NCBI GenBank assembly: GCA_963835135.1
Contig: CAWIEF010000004.1
Span: forward strand, 1 to 64,000
Source of the DNA: JAVVHH01 sp963835135
GTDB taxonomy: Bacteria > Pseudomonadota > Alphaproteobacteria > Acetobacterales > Acetobacteraceae
Reading direction: 5' to 3'
DNA: 64,000 nt
Each line of letters starts with the position of its first letter. The first letter of the stretch is position 1. This document shows, piece after piece, positions 1 to 8,324 of this stretch. Both the position numbers and the translations under genes were made by a program. The notes beneath the pieces are model-generated. The model worked only from the letters and a program-made list of their open reading frames with translations, had not been told where the DNA came from and did not search any database.

Positions 1-87
1 AATCCGCTCGAGATCGTCACCCTTGGTCGAGAGCTGCTGCAGCCGATCCGCGACATCAAAGAATCCAGGCTGCCGACCCATCCCTAA
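1..87 (+). CDS. C-terminal end of a truncated gene, unidentified
   Basis: From the first base an open frame runs 28 codons to a TAA at 85-87, ending in PTHP. It has no stop and reads like coding sequence, with a leucine/isoleucine-rich helix-like stretch (GRELLQPIRDIKES). The gene begins outside the window. Too little is present to name a family, and it could also be a chance open frame at the window edge. Confidence 0.35.
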   Translation, partial: NPLEIVTLGRELLQPIRDIKESRLPTHP

Positions 88-408
88 CCCCCGCAATCGT
101 CAGATCAACGGAATCAGAACACCTACGATCTGACCAGTGGGTTTTTGGAGGTGTCCAGCTACAAATGCGGACAGTCAGGTCCTCTAACATGCGGCGGCGA
201 CGGGAGCTCATCTCGGTCATCGGCGGACCTCCCGTTCAGGGTTCGGGAACACCCAAACCTTCGCAGACCAGAGAGCTCGCTCGCCGCGATCCCGAGGTCA
301 TCACGCGTCAGCGGGTTAGTTCAATTCTAAGTTTCCACAGGCCCTAGCTTAGTGTTGTGGCCGAACTCGCGGGTCAGGCTATGATGCCACCGTCGCGACG
401 AGGTGGTC
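88..408. other. Gap with a possible solute-binding-protein leader remnant
   Basis: No intact gene is supported here. At 189-230 the plus strand encodes MRRRRELISVIGG, which closely resembles the MRRREFI-LIGG leader of a widespread alphaproteobacterial family of uncharacterised ABC solute-binding proteins. The frame then runs into unrelated sequence and stops by 347. I read it as a decayed 5' remnant; chance similarity is possible because the match is short. The rest holds nothing recognisable beyond the upstream region of the cytochrome gene. Confidence 0.25.
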
Positions 409-1263
409 ATGCGGAAGCTGGCGAGGCTGATGATTTGGCTGTTGGCGGTCGCGGCAAGCGCCGCGCAGGCACGCGCCGGCGAACCGTCGCTTGCGCTTAG
501 TCGGGCCGGGGTCACACGTCGCTTGACCGCCTCCGAAATGCTGGCGCGGCCGGATGTCACCGAGGTGGCCATTGCGAATGATGTCGCTTTCGGGCGTGCC
601 GCGCGTTATCGCGCCGTGCCACTGCTGGCGCTGCTGGCAGAGCTGCCGCCCGACAATTCCTCCGACACGCTGGAATCGCGTGCAACGGACGGCTTCGTCG
701 CGCAGATACCGCTTTCGCTTGTGAGGAGGGCCGCGACCGGCGGCGCGGTCCCCTGGATCGCCGTCGAGCCGCCCGGCCAGCCCTGGCCGGATCTGCCCGG
801 CAAGGCGAGTGGTCCCGGCCCTTTCTATCTTGTCTGGCAGAATGCCCCGCAGTCCGGCGTGTCGAGCGAGCAATGGCCGTATCAGCTGGCCAGCCTGGCT
901 CAAGTCGAAAGCCCGGCGCATCGCTGGCCGCAACTGGCCACCGACCCTTCGCTGCTGCCGGATGCGCCGGCCCGTCGGGGCGAACTCGTGTTCGTCGCCA
1001 ACTGTCTGCCCTGCCACCGGCTGAACGGCGGCGGCGCGGGCGAGATGGGGCCCGATCTCGGCTCACCGATGAACGCGACGGAATACCTGACCGAGCAAGG
1101 GCTGCGCGCGATCGTGCGTGACCCGCGCGCCGTGCGCTATTGGCCGCTGCAGCAAATGCCTGGGTTCGGCGCCGAGGCCGTGCCGGACTCCGACCTGGAT
1201 GCGCTGGTCGCCTATCTGCAGCAGGCCGCCCATCGGGGGCCCGCCACTGCCGGGGTTCCATAA
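409..1263 (+). CDS. Exported c-type cytochrome with sulfite-oxidase-like N-terminal domain
   Basis: This is a 284-residue exported electron carrier. A hydrophobic signal peptide (about residues 1-24) is followed by a 150-residue region resembling the molybdopterin-oxidoreductase/sulfite-oxidase fold but without visible cofactor-binding cysteine. A mono-haem cytochrome c domain closes the protein: CLPCH haem site at residues 199-203 and a probable axial Met near 250 (QQMPGF). The ATG at 409 is preferred over the GTG at 403 because GAGG lies five bases ahead of it. It probably passes electrons in the periplasm, but no partner enzyme adjoins it. The next gene starts 51 bp downstream in the same direction. 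Confidence 0.8.
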   Translation: MRKLARLMIWLLAVAASAAQARAGEPSLALSRAGVTRRLTASEMLARPDVTEVAIANDVAFGRAARYRAVPLLALLAELPPDNSSDTLESRATDGFVAQIPLSLVRRAATGGAVPWIAVEPPGQPWPDLPGKASGPGPFYLVWQNAPQSGVSSEQWPYQLASLAQVESPAHRWPQLATDPSLLPDAPARRGELVFVANCLPCHRLNGGGAGEMGPDLGSPMNATEYLTEQGLRAIVRDPRAVRYWPLQQMPGFGAEAVPDSDLDALVAYLQQAAHRGPATAGVP

Positions 1264-1314
1264 CCCTTCGCTTAGGATCGTAGTCTCGCTCGCTCGAAAT
1301 CGCACGGAGGTGCG

Positions 1315-2487
1315 TTGTCCCGCCCATCCGCCGGCATAATCGCGATTGCCAGCCTCCTCTGTTCACTTGCGCCCTTGGCCGCTCCGGCAGAGTTGCGACG
1401 TGACCGTGATCGGTTCGCAGGCCTCGAGCGCGGCTTGGAGATTGCCCAGCCCGGTGGCGGCATCGCGGCACGTCTCGATCTTGGCGAAGCCCTGACGAAG
1501 CTGAACAACCCTTCCGTAAGCATCGCACTGATCGACCACGGCGAACTGGCCTGGGCACGGGCGTTCGGCGATGCCTCAACGCGAACGCTCTACCAGGCGG
1601 CCTCGATGTCGAAGCTCGTCACCGCGGTTGCGGCTCTACGCCTGGTACAGCAACACCGCCTCGATCTGGACCGGGATGTCACGGCGGAACTGGTCTCGTG
1701 GCACCTGCCCGCGAGCGACCTGACGGAGGGCCACCCGGTCACCCTGCGCGGCCTGCTGAGCATGACGGGCGGCGTCGGCGTACCCGGCTATCTCGGCTAC
1801 GAACCGGGAGCGCCACTCCCGGGTCTCGGGCAAATCCTCGACGGCGTGCCTCCGGCGAACTCGCGGCCGGTGCGGGTCGAGCGCGTTCCCGGTCAGGCTT
1901 ACGCCTATTCCGGCGGCGGCTACGAGATCGTTCAGGCGCTGATCGAGGACACCACCGGACGGCCCTTCGCCGAGGCGATGCAGGATCTGCTGTTCCGGCC
2001 GCTGGGCATGTCGGACAGCGTCTTCGTCCAGCCGCCGCCGCACGCGCTGCTGGGGCGGATCGCGGCCGGACATCTTGCGAACGGCGCTGAGCTGCCGGGC
2101 GGCTGGCGTGTGATGCCGGAGTTGGCCGCTGGCGGCCTGTGGTCCACTCCCACCGACCTGGCCAAGCTGTTGATCGTCATCACGCGCGCGTACCGGGGCG
2201 AAGACAACTGGCTGCTCGACCGGGCGATGGCCCGAACGATGCTGTCCCCACAGAATGGCGGGCCCTACGGGCTCGGTGCGGCGCTCGCCGGGTCGGGAAG
2301 CGGTCTCGTGGCCATGAAACGCGGCCAGAATGTCGGCTACCAAGGCTATATGCTGGTCTTCCCCGAGACCGGGCAGGGCATGGTGGTGATGACCGCCTCC
2401 GACAACGGCACGACGCTGGCGACGGCTCTCCTGCGCCGGGCCGCCGCGGTCTTAAACTGGCCACCGCTCGGCCCACTGCTGGATTGA
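1315..2487 (+). CDS. Serine hydrolase, beta-lactamase/penicillin-binding class C family
   Basis: A 390-residue exported protein of the beta-lactamase (class C/esterase EstB) superfamily. The signal peptide covers about residues 1-25. The nucleophile motif SMSK is at S97-K100 and the second motif Y-S-G at Y198-G200, and a GLGAAL stretch near residue 320 is in place of the third. The TTG start at 1315 is supported by GGAGG at 1306-1310. Family members are D-Ala-D-Ala peptidases, esterases or amide hydrolases, so the substrate is unknown. A second member, AmpH-like, lies convergently 75 bp away, so the two flank the same small intergenic region. Confidence 0.82.
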   Translation: MSRPSAGIIAIASLLCSLAPLAAPAELRRDRDRFAGLERGLEIAQPGGGIAARLDLGEALTKLNNPSVSIALIDHGELAWARAFGDASTRTLYQAASMSKLVTAVAALRLVQQHRLDLDRDVTAELVSWHLPASDLTEGHPVTLRGLLSMTGGVGVPGYLGYEPGAPLPGLGQILDGVPPANSRPVRVERVPGQAYAYSGGGYEIVQALIEDTTGRPFAEAMQDLLFRPLGMSDSVFVQPPPHALLGRIAAGHLANGAELPGGWRVMPELAAGGLWSTPTDLAKLLIVITRAYRGEDNWLLDRAMARTMLSPQNGGPYGLGAALAGSGSGLVAMKRGQNVGYQGYMLVFPETGQGMVVMTASDNGTTLATALLRRAAAVLNWPPLGPLLD

Positions 2488-2524
2488 GCGCGAGCGGCCG
2501 GCGGCAACGCCAAACCGGCGCTCA
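2485..2524. terminator. Possible bidirectional terminator hairpin
   Basis: TGAGCGC (2485-2491) is an inverted repeat of GCGCTCA (2518-2524), with further GC-rich pairing inside. It sits between two convergent genes. There is no T-run on either side, so termination is inferred only from position and dyad symmetry. Confidence 0.25.
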
Positions 2525-2562
2525 ACGGTGGTCGAAAATTGCTAAAGGGCTGTGCGGTCCTG

Positions 2563-3672
2563 TCAGCGCGTGACGAGGCTCGCGACCAATTTGTGCGCGG
2601 CCTCGGTCAGGCCGAAGAACATGGGAAAATCCACACGATTGACTGCGACGAACACCCCGACATCGCGGCCCGGCGCAAACACGATGTTGCTCATGAACCC
2701 CGCGCCGCCGCCGCTTTTCTCGAGCAGCGCCGGCTGGATTCCATGTGCCGCCGCGAACACCCACCCGAGGCCGAGGCCAGCCATTGGCGACGCCTCATCG
2801 AAGCCGATCGCCACCGGTATGGCCTGACGCGGGCGGTAAACCGCGTGGCTAAGGGTCAGCACCCCGTTTGCATCGTCAAGATTGTGCCGCAGCCAGCGCG
2901 CCATGTCGTTCGCCGTGCTGTAGAGGCCGCCGCTGCCCGCGGTCGCGCGCGTGTCGCCGCAGGGCGCGGGGCCGCCGATCCCGGAGCCGATCATTAGCCG
3001 CGCGCATTGCTCCGGCGTCGGCGCGAAGCCGGTGTCGGTCATCCCGAGCGGCTCGGTGACCCGGCGCAGCAACTCCGGATAGGGTTGGCCGCCGGCCACC
3101 TCAACCGCGTCGGCCAACAGGTCGAACCCGACATTCGAGTAGGCGGCAACGGTGCCGGGAGCCCAGGGCAGCGTGTAGCCCGGCAGCCATTTCCAGCGGT
3201 CCTCGCGCGTGGGCCAGGCTCGGGGGCTGACACCCTCGGGTGCGTCGCCCATTTCGCGCGGCAGCGCGGCCGAGTGGGTGGCGAGATCGAGCAACGTGAT
3301 CGGGCGCGCGCCGAAGCTGGGCACCTTCGCATCGCCGGCGAACCGCTGCAGCGTATCGGTGAGGGCAAGCTTGCCGTCGGCGGCGAGCGCGACCAGCACC
3401 TCCGACGTGAACACCTTGGTCATGGAGTTGATCCGCAGCAAGCTTGCACCGTCCGGCGTGCGCTTGCTGCCCTTCTCCGTTTCCCCGTAAAAACGGAACA
3501 GCGTCGCGTCGCCGCGCACGACCACGAGGACCATGCCGGGCGCGCCGGAGTCCAGGAACATGACGCCGCCAAGCAGGTCGGTCGCTTCGGCCAGGACCGG
3601 GTCGTCGACCGCGGCGCGGCAGGCGGTAACGCTCGTAAGCGCGAGGACGAGCGCGAGGAGGATCGATCGCAT
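2563..3672 (-). CDS. ampH: AmpH-like D-alanyl-D-alanine carboxypeptidase/endopeptidase
   Basis: A 369-residue periplasmic penicillin-binding protein of the AmpH type. After an export signal ending around residue 20 come the nucleophile motif SMTK (S83-K86) and the Y-S-N motif (Y178-N180). Several stretches match E. coli AmpH closely by eye (ITLLDLATH, ALPRE, AAYSN, DLLADA, GSGG-YST). AmpH trims peptidoglycan peptides and binds beta-lactams. The ATG overlaps the stop of the upstream hydrolase by one base (TGATG), suggesting translational coupling. It is the last gene of a five-gene minus-strand run that begins with an M23-type peptidase. The cysteine at residue 18 could mark a lipoprotein. Confidence 0.85.
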   Translation of the reverse strand: MRSILLALVLALTSVTACRAAVDDPVLAEATDLLGGVMFLDSGAPGMVLVVVRGDATLFRFYGETEKGSKRTPDGASLLRINSMTKVFTSEVLVALAADGKLALTDTLQRFAGDAKVPSFGARPITLLDLATHSAALPREMGDAPEGVSPRAWPTREDRWKWLPGYTLPWAPGTVAAYSNVGFDLLADAVEVAGGQPYPELLRRVTEPLGMTDTGFAPTPEQCARLMIGSGIGGPAPCGDTRATAGSGGLYSTANDMARWLRHNLDDANGVLTLSHAVYRPRQAIPVAIGFDEASPMAGLGLGWVFAAAHGIQPALLEKSGGGAGFMSNIVFAPGRDVGVFVAVNRVDFPMFFGLTEAAHKLVASLVTR

Positions 3673-4773
3673 CAGTTCGCTCCCGGTCGCGAGACACCCA
3701 AAACGGAATCGAAGAACTGCAACGCGACGCTCCCGATGTAGTCATGCAGCTTAGCCCGATCCACGCTGGGCGCATCGACGCACCCTTCGGGATAGTTGTC
3801 GCGTCCGATCTGGTCGCATTCGTTGTCGAAGATCTCGTGACCGACTGGACCCGGGAGAACGTCGAGCCGGGCGCCGGGGATGTATTTCGCGGCGAACTCC
3901 GCGTTGTCCTTGGGCGGTGCGGTCGTGTCGCCGGCGCCGACGATGATGTAGGCTGGGATCGCCATCTTCTGCAGCCCGGCCGCATCCATGCCAAATCCCG
4001 GCAGGTCGCCGGGCGCCATGGCAAAGGCCGCCTTTACGCGCGCGTCCCGCACGTCGAGCGCTGGGCCGACATCGAGGGTCATCTGCTGGCGCAAATAGGC
4101 TGGCACCTCCGCCCGGTTCTTCCAACCGCGCAGATAGTCCGCATAGAGCTGGGGATTGATGGCCGCGCCGCCGATCCAGAGGGAGGTGAAACCACCCTGC
4201 GAATGCCCTGCAACGCCGATGCGGTTCGGGTCGATCCGCGGCCCCCAAACCTTGTCCTCAAGCAGGTGCGTGATGTCCAGACCGATATCGTGGGGCCGCT
4301 GCCACAGCCTGTTGCGGACATACAGGGCGCTCGAGTTCGAACGTGTTTGCCCGATAGTGATAGAGCATCGCGACGATGTAGCCGTGCGAGGCGAGGTACT
4401 CGCCGAACCACGCATAGGTCGAGGCGTTGCCGCCGGCCCCATGCGAGAAGACGATGAGCGGCCGCTTCAGCCCGTCGGCCAGCAACGGTGCGTCCTTGTA
4501 CAGATGCAGGTTGCTGGACAGGAAGACTTTGAACGGGGCGGCGGCGTTGTCCGGAGCGGCCGGATAGATCAGCATGTAGTCCAAGGGTCGCCCCCCCTCG
4601 GCCGGGTCGACGAACTCCTCCTGGATCACCCCGACAGGATAGGTCGCGGTCGGCACGCCGGATTGCGCGAGCACAGGGCCAGCCACCAGACCGCAACATG
4701 CAGCGCACAACCATACTTCGACGCGGGCAAGTAAGCGGCCGCACACCTCACGCCGCAAGAAACCCCATCCCAT
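3672..4773 (-). pseudogene. Alpha/beta hydrolase (dienelactone/PAF-acetylhydrolase type) with a frameshift
   Basis: Two frames together encode one exported hydrolase of about 365 residues. The first (from ATG 4773, with GGAGAGG just upstream) supplies the signal peptide, the core strand LIVFSHGAGG and HYRANTF. It then goes out of frame near 4325-4335. The second frame continues through LYVRNRLWQRP, the nucleophile elbow GHSQGG, an acid-loop GAGDTTAP and a C-terminal GHEIFDNE to the stop at 3672. All catalytic elements are present across the two frames, so this is either a recent single-base lesion or a sequencing indel. It follows the Rieske oxygenase by 70 bp and is coupled to ampH, suggesting a role in hydrolysing an ester or amide in that pathway. 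Confidence 0.75.
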
Positions 4774-4843
4774 CCGCCTCTCCTAGCCTGCTGTTTCCGC
4801 TTATCCCTGCTTAGACTTTCCGCTCGACCGGGCGCAGCCTCGC

Positions 4844-7117
4844 TCAAATATCGAGGACCACCTCGGCCCCGGGCCGCGGCACCGAGCAGCAGAGCAAAAC
4901 CTCCCCCGTCTCGAGTGGCGCGACCGGCTCCTCCAGGTAGTCGACCGCACCGCCCAGGATGGGTGTCGCGCACGTCCCACAAATCCCGGAGCGGCAGCTG
5001 AATGGCGGCGCGATGCCCAGCGATTCCGCAAATTCGAGCAGCGTCCCTCGCTCGCGCGACCATTCGGCGCCGATGTCGGAGCGGACGAAGCGCACCGGTG
5101 CGGAGGCGGCCTCCACCGGTGCGGTCGGGGCCGGCGCCGGTGCCTCGCGCTTCAGTACGGTGGCCGGGCCGAACGACTCGTAGAAGATCCTGTTCGTGGC
5201 GATACCCATGCCGGTCAGCCCTTCGTACAGCGAGCGCATGAAGGCGGCCGGGCCGCACAAGTAGAAATCGTAGTCGCCGAACGGCAGAGTCCGCTTCAGC
5301 GTATCGATGGACACCGTGCCGTCCGCTTCGTGGCTCGCGCCGGCCGCATCGCCCTCGCCGGCATGGCTGTAGCTGATATGCACCTTGAACTGCGGATGCG
5401 CCGCCGCGAGCGCGCGGACATGATCGCGGAACGCGTGGACCCGGCCATTGCGCGTGCCGTGGATGAAGTAAATCGGCCGGAATCGGCCAGTCCGCTTGCC
5501 CTCGGCGACGATGTGCTCCGCCATGGCGATCATCGGCGTGAGGCCCACTCCACCCGAGAGCAGAACGACCGGGCGGTCGCTGTCCGCGAGCACGAATCGT
5601 CCGCGAGGCGCCATCGCCTCGAGCTTGAACCCGGGCTTGGCGTTGGCATGCAGGAATTGAGAGACTAACGCGGCGTTATCACCACGCCTTATGCTCAACC
5701 GGTAATAGTCGGGGTTGCTGGCGCAGGAAAGCGTGTAAGTCCGCCGCACCAGCGTGTCCTGGCCCGGGATGGCAAGCCGGATCGGCAGGAACTGGCCGGG
5801 CTGCCAGGGATGCAGGGCGGCGCCGTCGGCGGGGCGCAGGTAGAACGAGGTTATGAGGTCGCTCTCCCGCTCGACGCGGGTGACCTCGAGCACGGTATAG
5901 AGGCCGCGGTCTTCTTCGGGTGCGACGGAGGCGGTCGGCTCGACGGAAACGCCATGAGTGATGCCTTCCGGCGGGACCGAGGCGACGGCGGCCAGGGCGG
6001 CGCCGTCGCCCTTGAGCATGTGCACGACTAGTTTCTGGAAATGCCCGACCAGGTGCTCGGCGCCGGTGAGATAGCGGCCCTCCTTGACGATGTCCGCCCG
6101 CAGGCCACGCTGCACGGAGTTGGTCAGGTCGTCGTCCTCGACCCCGACTTGGCGGTTGAATTCGATCAGATCGCGCGCGAACTCTTCCGAGACGCCGGGC
6201 GCGAAATATTGCTCGGAGAACCCCTTGGTCCCGTTGGGCCCGTTCGGCCACCAGACGTCGATCGACAAGTTGGGGAAACCCGGATTGACGTTGACCGTCA
6301 TGTTAGGAAACAGCAGATGATACTGCGCCTGCGCGACCTCGCCCCTCGCGTCGTAGATCTTGACCTGGCTCCGGCCCTCCAAGGCGGACTGCCGCACCAT
6401 GCCGACCTGGCTGGAGAACCAGCCATGCACGGCGAGATTGTAGTTGTCCGGCATGACGTCGATGGCCGCGCTGAACCCGGGATGCGCGATGGCGCAATGG
6501 TAGCACTCGAGGAAGTTCTCGAGCATCGTCTTCCAATTGGCGTAGGATTGCCAATCTTCGCGAGAATGCAGCACGAGCGAGTCGAAGTCGACTCCGCTCT
6601 GGGCGACGATGTCGAGCACCTTTCCGTACTGCTCGCGCACGGGCGGCGCGCCGGGGTCGGCGTTGACGAACACCCAAGGACCGAGCGTCTCGGCACGGAG
6701 CGGCAGCAGCGGGTAATCCTCGAGCCGGAAGCCGGGTTCGCCCGTGGTGCGCGGCGCGCCCTGCAAGCGGCCGGCCAGGTTGTAGGTCCAGCCATGATAT
6801 CCGCACCGCAACGCTTTGACGTTGCCGCGCCCCTTCATCACTTCGTGCCGGCGATGGCGGCAGACATTGACCAGCCCGTGCAGCCCGTCCGGGCCACGCA
6901 CCGCGGCGACCGGGATGCGTCCGCCGATGTAGCCGGTGATGTAGTCGCCGACGGCCTTCAGCTCGTTCGCCGGGCCGACATAGGCCCAGCTCTTGCCGAA
7001 GATCTGCTGCAGTTCGCGCTCGGTGATGTCCGGATCGGTATACCAACCGCTCGGCAGCATCCTGCCGTTGTCGATTGCGGCCAGCAGCGTGTCCGAGTTA
7101 TCCAAGAGCTGGTTCAT
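4844..7117 (-). CDS. Self-contained Rieske oxygenase fused to reductase and ferredoxin
   Basis: A 757-residue three-part enzyme. The front (about 1-390) is a Rieske oxygenase alpha subunit: CRH at C86/H88 and CGYH at C105/H108 bind the 2Fe-2S cluster. H207 and H212 (ECYHCAIAH) with an Asp near 328 form the mononuclear iron site. The middle (about 415-650) is a ferredoxin-NADP reductase module with the flavin motif RRTYTLS and nucleotide motif GGVGLTPM. The end is a plant-type 2Fe-2S ferredoxin (C708, C713, C716, C743 or C744). Oxygenase and reductase are normally separate chains, as in carnitine oxygenase CntA/CntB or YeaW/YeaX, which the oxygenase resembles. It should hydroxylate or demethylate a small substrate using NAD(P)H. 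An MFS transporter lies directly upstream. Confidence 0.9.
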   Translation of the reverse strand: MNQLLDNSDTLLAAIDNGRMLPSGWYTDPDITERELQQIFGKSWAYVGPANELKAVGDYITGYIGGRIPVAAVRGPDGLHGLVNVCRHRRHEVMKGRGNVKALRCGYHGWTYNLAGRLQGAPRTTGEPGFRLEDYPLLPLRAETLGPWVFVNADPGAPPVREQYGKVLDIVAQSGVDFDSLVLHSREDWQSYANWKTMLENFLECYHCAIAHPGFSAAIDVMPDNYNLAVHGWFSSQVGMVRQSALEGRSQVKIYDARGEVAQAQYHLLFPNMTVNVNPGFPNLSIDVWWPNGPNGTKGFSEQYFAPGVSEEFARDLIEFNRQVGVEDDDLTNSVQRGLRADIVKEGRYLTGAEHLVGHFQKLVVHMLKGDGAALAAVASVPPEGITHGVSVEPTASVAPEEDRGLYTVLEVTRVERESDLITSFYLRPADGAALHPWQPGQFLPIRLAIPGQDTLVRRTYTLSCASNPDYYRLSIRRGDNAALVSQFLHANAKPGFKLEAMAPRGRFVLADSDRPVVLLSGGVGLTPMIAMAEHIVAEGKRTGRFRPIYFIHGTRNGRVHAFRDHVRALAAAHPQFKVHISYSHAGEGDAAGASHEADGTVSIDTLKRTLPFGDYDFYLCGPAAFMRSLYEGLTGMGIATNRIFYESFGPATVLKREAPAPAPTAPVEAASAPVRFVRSDIGAEWSRERGTLLEFAESLGIAPPFSCRSGICGTCATPILGGAVDYLEEPVAPLETGEVLLCCSVPRPGAEVVLDI

Positions 7118-7151
7118 CGTTTGGCCCCGTACTGGGAAAGAAAAACTTGGG

Positions 7152-8324
7152 TCACGACTTGGCCGCTTCGGCGTCCGGGCCCTTGACCAGGAGCAGCGGT
7201 ATGAACACCAGGAGCGCCATGCTGGCGCCGAGCAGGATTTGCGGGACGCTCATCCAACGGGCGGCGGTGCCAGCCAGCGCATTTGTTGTCATCATGCCAA
7301 CCGAATAGGCGATGTTGTAGACGGCGTAGACCGCGGCGTAGCAGGAGAGGCCGAGCCGATCGACCGCGTCGCCCAGCTCGGCCGAGGCCGGATTAAGCGT
7401 GAAGGCGAAGGTCGCGCTGAGCATGCAAAGTCCGCAGCCGATCGCCAGCGTGCCGCCGAGCTGACTGATGGCGGCCAGGCTGCACGCCATCCCGACAACG
7501 CCGAAGATGATGACCCGGCGGATCGCGATGCGTTCCGATGCCCAGCCGACCAGCGGCGCGCAGAGTCCGTAGGCGACGGGCGCAGCGGTGAACATCAACC
7601 CGATCTCCGACGCGGTAGCGCCCCCGCGCTCGAGATAGAGCGGCAGCAGCGGCTCGGCCGTGCCCCAGCCGAACGCCGCGAGCGCCGTCGCCAGCGCCGG
7701 TACAAGAACGGACCTGTCGAGCAGCAATGAACGCAGGTCCGGACTCGACGGCGCATGGGTGCGCTCCGCCGGGAGGACGAACACGCGCATGATGAAATCG
7801 ACGGCGACCAGCGCGGCCGTCGCCGCGAGCGGTAGGCTGTAGCCGCCCAATTGCTGCAAGCCACCACCCATGACCGGTCCGATGATCGAACCGGCCGTGC
7901 TGCCGATCAGCGCGTAGCCCATCATCCTGACCCGGTTCTGCGGATAGTGCTCGGCAACCAGCGCGAGACCGACGGTCCAGGTGGCCGCCGCCGATGCGCC
8001 CTGGAACAAGCGGGCAAGCAGCAGCAACGGCAAGTTCGGTGCGAGCCAAAACAGGACGATCGCGACGCCGGACAGCGCGACCCCGATGATCATCGGCCGC
8101 CGGTAGCCGATCCGCTCGCCGAGATAGCCGAACAGCGGCGTCGCGGCGAGCACACCGAGCGCGTACGAGCTGTAGAGCAACGCCAGCCGATCCTCGGTCA
8201 TCGCGCCCGCCGGTGAGTAGGGGGCCAGGGGCACGATCAGGCCATAGATGAGGTAGTCCATGAACAGGGCGAACGTGACAACGCCCAGCACCCTGAGCCG
8301 GCCAATGCCGACCAGGACCGTCAT
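7152..8324 (-). CDS. Major facilitator superfamily transporter
   Basis: A 390-residue inner-membrane protein with about 12 hydrophobic segments in two halves. The loop-2 signature appears as GYLGERIGYRRPM near residue 70, and LFQGASAAATWT and an IIGPVMGG stretch follow as expected for the drug/metabolite MFS group. The substrate cannot be told from sequence. The ATG overlaps the stop of the upstream M23-type protein by four bases, and the Rieske oxygenase starts 34 bp downstream. Import of the oxygenase substrate or export of its product is therefore a reasonable inference. Confidence 0.85.
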   Translation of the reverse strand: MTVLVGIGRLRVLGVVTFALFMDYLIYGLIVPLAPYSPAGAMTEDRLALLYSSYALGVLAATPLFGYLGERIGYRRPMIIGVALSGVAIVLFWLAPNLPLLLLARLFQGASAAATWTVGLALVAEHYPQNRVRMMGYALIGSTAGSIIGPVMGGGLQQLGGYSLPLAATAALVAVDFIMRVFVLPAERTHAPSSPDLRSLLLDRSVLVPALATALAAFGWGTAEPLLPLYLERGGATASEIGLMFTAAPVAYGLCAPLVGWASERIAIRRVIIFGVVGMACSLAAISQLGGTLAIGCGLCMLSATFAFTLNPASAELGDAVDRLGLSCYAAVYAVYNIAYSVGMMTTNALAGTAARWMSVPQILLGASMALLVFIPLLLVKGPDAEAAKS

